Assembly (NCBI GenBank): GCA_963644855.1
Contig: CAVIQL010000026.1
Location: 1 to 34,052 of the forward strand
From: UBA6398 sp963644855
GTDB lineage: Bacteria > Bacteroidota > Bacteroidia > Bacteroidales > Bacteroidaceae
DNA length: 34,052 bases
Direction: 5' to 3'
Shown: positions 32,201 to 34,052 of the stretch, one piece after another
Numbering within the stretch: position 1 is the first letter of the stretch
Layout of the letters: each line of letters begins with the position of its first letter
Notes under the pieces: generated by a model
Seen by the model: the letters and a program-made list of their open reading frames with translations, nothing else
Databases searched by the model: none
What the model was told of the DNA's origin: nothing
Translations under genes and position numbers: made by a program

Positions 32201-33817
32201 TCAGAGTTGCGGACCTGCAGCTACGAGAGCCTTACCAGCTTCGTTGCCTTCGTATTTCTTGAAGTTCTTGATGAAGCGTGCAGCGAGGTCTTTAGCCTTC
32301 TCTTCCCATTCAGAAGCGCTCTTGTATGTATCGCGCGGGTCGAGAATGTTGGGATCTACGCCTTCGAGCTGTGTAGGAACAACAAAGTCGAAGAAAGGAA
32401 TAGTCTTTGTAGGAGCAGCGTCAATTGAGTGGTCGAGGATAGCGTCGATAATACCACGAGTGTCGCGGATTGAGATACGCTTGCCAGTTCCATTCCAACC
32501 GGTGTTCACGAGATATGCCTTAGCACCGCTCTTCTCCATGTGTGCAACGAGCTCTTCAGCATATTTTGTTGGGTGGAGTTCGAGGAATGCCTGACCGAAG
32601 CAAGCCGAGAAAGTAGGAGTAGGTTCGGTGATGCCGCGTTCTGTACCTGCAAGCTTAGCTGTGAAGCCAGAGAGGAAGTAATATTTTGTTTGTTCCGGTG
32701 TAAGGATTGACACGGGAGGAAGTACGCCGAATGCATCAGCGCTCAAGAAAATTACTTGCTTAGCAGCGGGTCCGTGAGATACGGGACGAACGATATTCTT
32801 GATGTGATAGATAGGATATGATACGCGGGTGTTTTCGGTTACACTCTTGTCTGCGAAATCAATCTTGCCTTCTGCGTCAACGGTAACGTTTTCGAGAAGA
32901 GCATCGCGGCGTATTGCGTTGTAGATATCAGGCTCTGCCTGTGCGTCAAGGTTGATAACTTTTGCGTAGCAGCCACCTTCGAGGTTGAACACGCCGTTGT
33001 CGTCCCATCCATGTTCGTCGTCGCCGATAAGTTTACGCTTTGGATCGGTTGAAAGAGTGGTCTTGCCAGTTCCTGAAAGGCCGAAGAAGATTGCAGTGTT
33101 CTCGCCGTTCATGTCGGTATTGGCAGAGCAGTGCATTGAAGCGATGCCTTTGAGAGGAAGGAAGTAGTTCTGCATTGAGAACATACCTTTCTTCATTTCG
33201 CCACCATACCATGTGTTGAGAATAATCTGTTCTTTCGAAGTTACATTGAAGAGAACTGCAGTTTCAGAGTGAAGTCCGAGCTCTTTCCAGTTTTCTACTT
33301 TAGCTTTCGACGCATTGTAAACCACGAAGTCGGGTTCTTGTTCGAAGTCTTCCTCGCTTTGCGGACGGATAAACATGTTTGTAACGAAATGTGCCTGCCA
33401 TGCTACTTCAACAATGAAGCGAACTTTCATGCGGGTGTCTTTGTTTGCACCGCAGAAACCGTCAACTACATAGAGCTTCTTGTTTGAGAGTTCTTTTTTA
33501 GCGAGTTCTTTGAGGGTATCCCAAGTTGCTTGGCTTGCGCGATGGTTGTCGTTATGATATTCTTCGGAATCCCACCACACAGTATCGTGAGAATTAGCAT
33601 CGTCTACGATAAATTTGTCTTTAGGTGAACGTCCGGTATAGATACCAGTCATTACATTTACAGCGCCAAGTTCAGTTTCCTGACCTTTGTCGTAGCCTGT
33701 GAGTTCGGTTTTTGTTTCCTCGTTGAACAATACCTCATAGGAAGGATTATAAAGAACCTCGGTTGTACCGGTGATTCCATATTTTGCTTCCAAATCTGAC
33801 TTCTGAAATCTTGCCAT
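32201..33817 (-). CDS. pckA: Phosphoenolpyruvate carboxykinase (ATP)
   Basis: PckA interconverts oxaloacetate plus ATP and phosphoenolpyruvate plus CO2 plus ADP. In many Bacteroidota it works in the carboxylating direction during succinate-forming fermentation as well as in gluconeogenesis. The 538-residue protein has TGIYTGRSPKDKFIV (about 57-71), NTWYGGEMKKGMFS, the P-loop GLSGTGKTTLS (near 246-256), the kinase-2-like LIGDDEHGW with metal-binding Asp, ENTRVSYPI and LVNTGWNGTGKRI. Full length for the ATP-dependent family. It is monocistronic with promoter and terminator. Confidence 0.97.
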   Translation of the reverse strand: MARFQKSDLEAKYGITGTTEVLYNPSYEVLFNEETKTELTGYDKGQETELGAVNVMTGIYTGRSPKDKFIVDDANSHDTVWWDSEEYHNDNHRASQATWDTLKELAKKELSNKKLYVVDGFCGANKDTRMKVRFIVEVAWQAHFVTNMFIRPQSEEDFEQEPDFVVYNASKAKVENWKELGLHSETAVLFNVTSKEQIILNTWYGGEMKKGMFSMQNYFLPLKGIASMHCSANTDMNGENTAIFFGLSGTGKTTLSTDPKRKLIGDDEHGWDDNGVFNLEGGCYAKVINLDAQAEPDIYNAIRRDALLENVTVDAEGKIDFADKSVTENTRVSYPIYHIKNIVRPVSHGPAAKQVIFLSADAFGVLPPVSILTPEQTKYYFLSGFTAKLAGTERGITEPTPTFSACFGQAFLELHPTKYAEELVAHMEKSGAKAYLVNTGWNGTGKRISIRDTRGIIDAILDHSIDAAPTKTIPFFDFVVPTQLEGVDPNILDPRDTYKSASEWEEKAKDLAARFIKNFKKYEGNEAGKALVAAGPQL

Positions 33818-33895
33818 AATGTTTGATTTTATGAATTATACTAATTGTTTTTTCTGTTTACCTTGGACTTTTGCCCAGTAGTTCAACTTACGACA

Positions 33896-33903
33896 CAAAA
33901 TTA
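33896..33903 (-). promoter_or_regulatory. -7 box for pckA
   Basis: The minus strand reads TAATTTTG, 78 bp before the ATG. A TTTC sits 20 bp upstream where TTTG is expected, a one-base deviation. Confidence 0.5.
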
Positions 33904-34052
33904 CCCATTTTCCCGATAACGTTGAAACTAACAAGGTTATAATTTTGAGAGAGAAAGAAAACAATTCTTAAAAAGAAGTCTTAGGTTTGACAACTTCCGC
34001 TTTTTGACATTTTTAGTTTGCAAAGAAATGCAGCTATGCTGACAAGGATAAG

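Overview
The window looks like a chromosomal segment of a member of the Bacteroidales (Bacteroidota). The reasons are the gene order trpB-E-G-D-C-F-A, a fused SecDF, ATP-type PckA, a glycine-lipid acyltransferase pair, the lack of clear Shine-Dalgarno sites, and repeated -7 promoter boxes of the form TAnnTTTG, several with a TTTG box 19-20 bp upstream. I cannot place it to genus. No phage, insertion sequence, CRISPR array or resistance island is visible. Almost every gene is intact and has a recognisable family.

Layout. 1-61 is the 3' part of tRNA-Arg(CCG). 183-557 is a small exported chorismate mutase-like protein. 777-2633 (minus) holds a DUF1080 protein and an SGNH hydrolase, divergent from dusB and a SIMPL-domain gene (2751-4505). 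rpsO (minus) and typA (plus) diverge from 5074-5276. hup (minus) diverges from a rhomboid/EEP-hydrolase pair, followed by secDF (9983-13030). After an 800-bp gene-poor stretch come an ABC-F ATPase and an M13 peptidase (13843-17851), a convergent Xaa-Pro aminopeptidase (minus), the glycine-lipid pair glsA/glsB, a NimA-like flavoprotein, and two tandem secreted alpha/beta hydrolases (to 24486). The complete seven-gene trp operon runs on the minus strand from 31080 to 24674. A small Asp-rich ORF and pckA (both minus) close the window.

Two things stand out. First, the trp operon has a 5' leader with every part of ribosome-mediated attenuation: a consensus promoter, a 20-codon leader ORF with three consecutive Trp codons, a protector hairpin, a 9-bp antiterminator pairing and a terminator hairpin just before trpB. 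Second, seven intergenic regions carry arrays built on an exact 21-bp period. Each unit starts with a T-rich block, usually TTTAAA, followed by about 15 bp from a small shared vocabulary (GTCnGAY, GATGCC/GGCATC, CCAAGG, ACGATAT). The units form long palindromes and lie only between genes. I do not recognise this family.

Gene-poor stretches: 13031-13842 holds the secDF terminator, two 21-bp arrays, a 400-bp-offset direct repeat, an unidentified 42-codon ORF and the ABC-F promoter. 17852-18183 holds two hairpins and an array. 31824-32200 holds a promoter, an array and the pckA terminator. Apart from promoter boxes, I see nothing assignable in 31296-31499 or 33904-34052.
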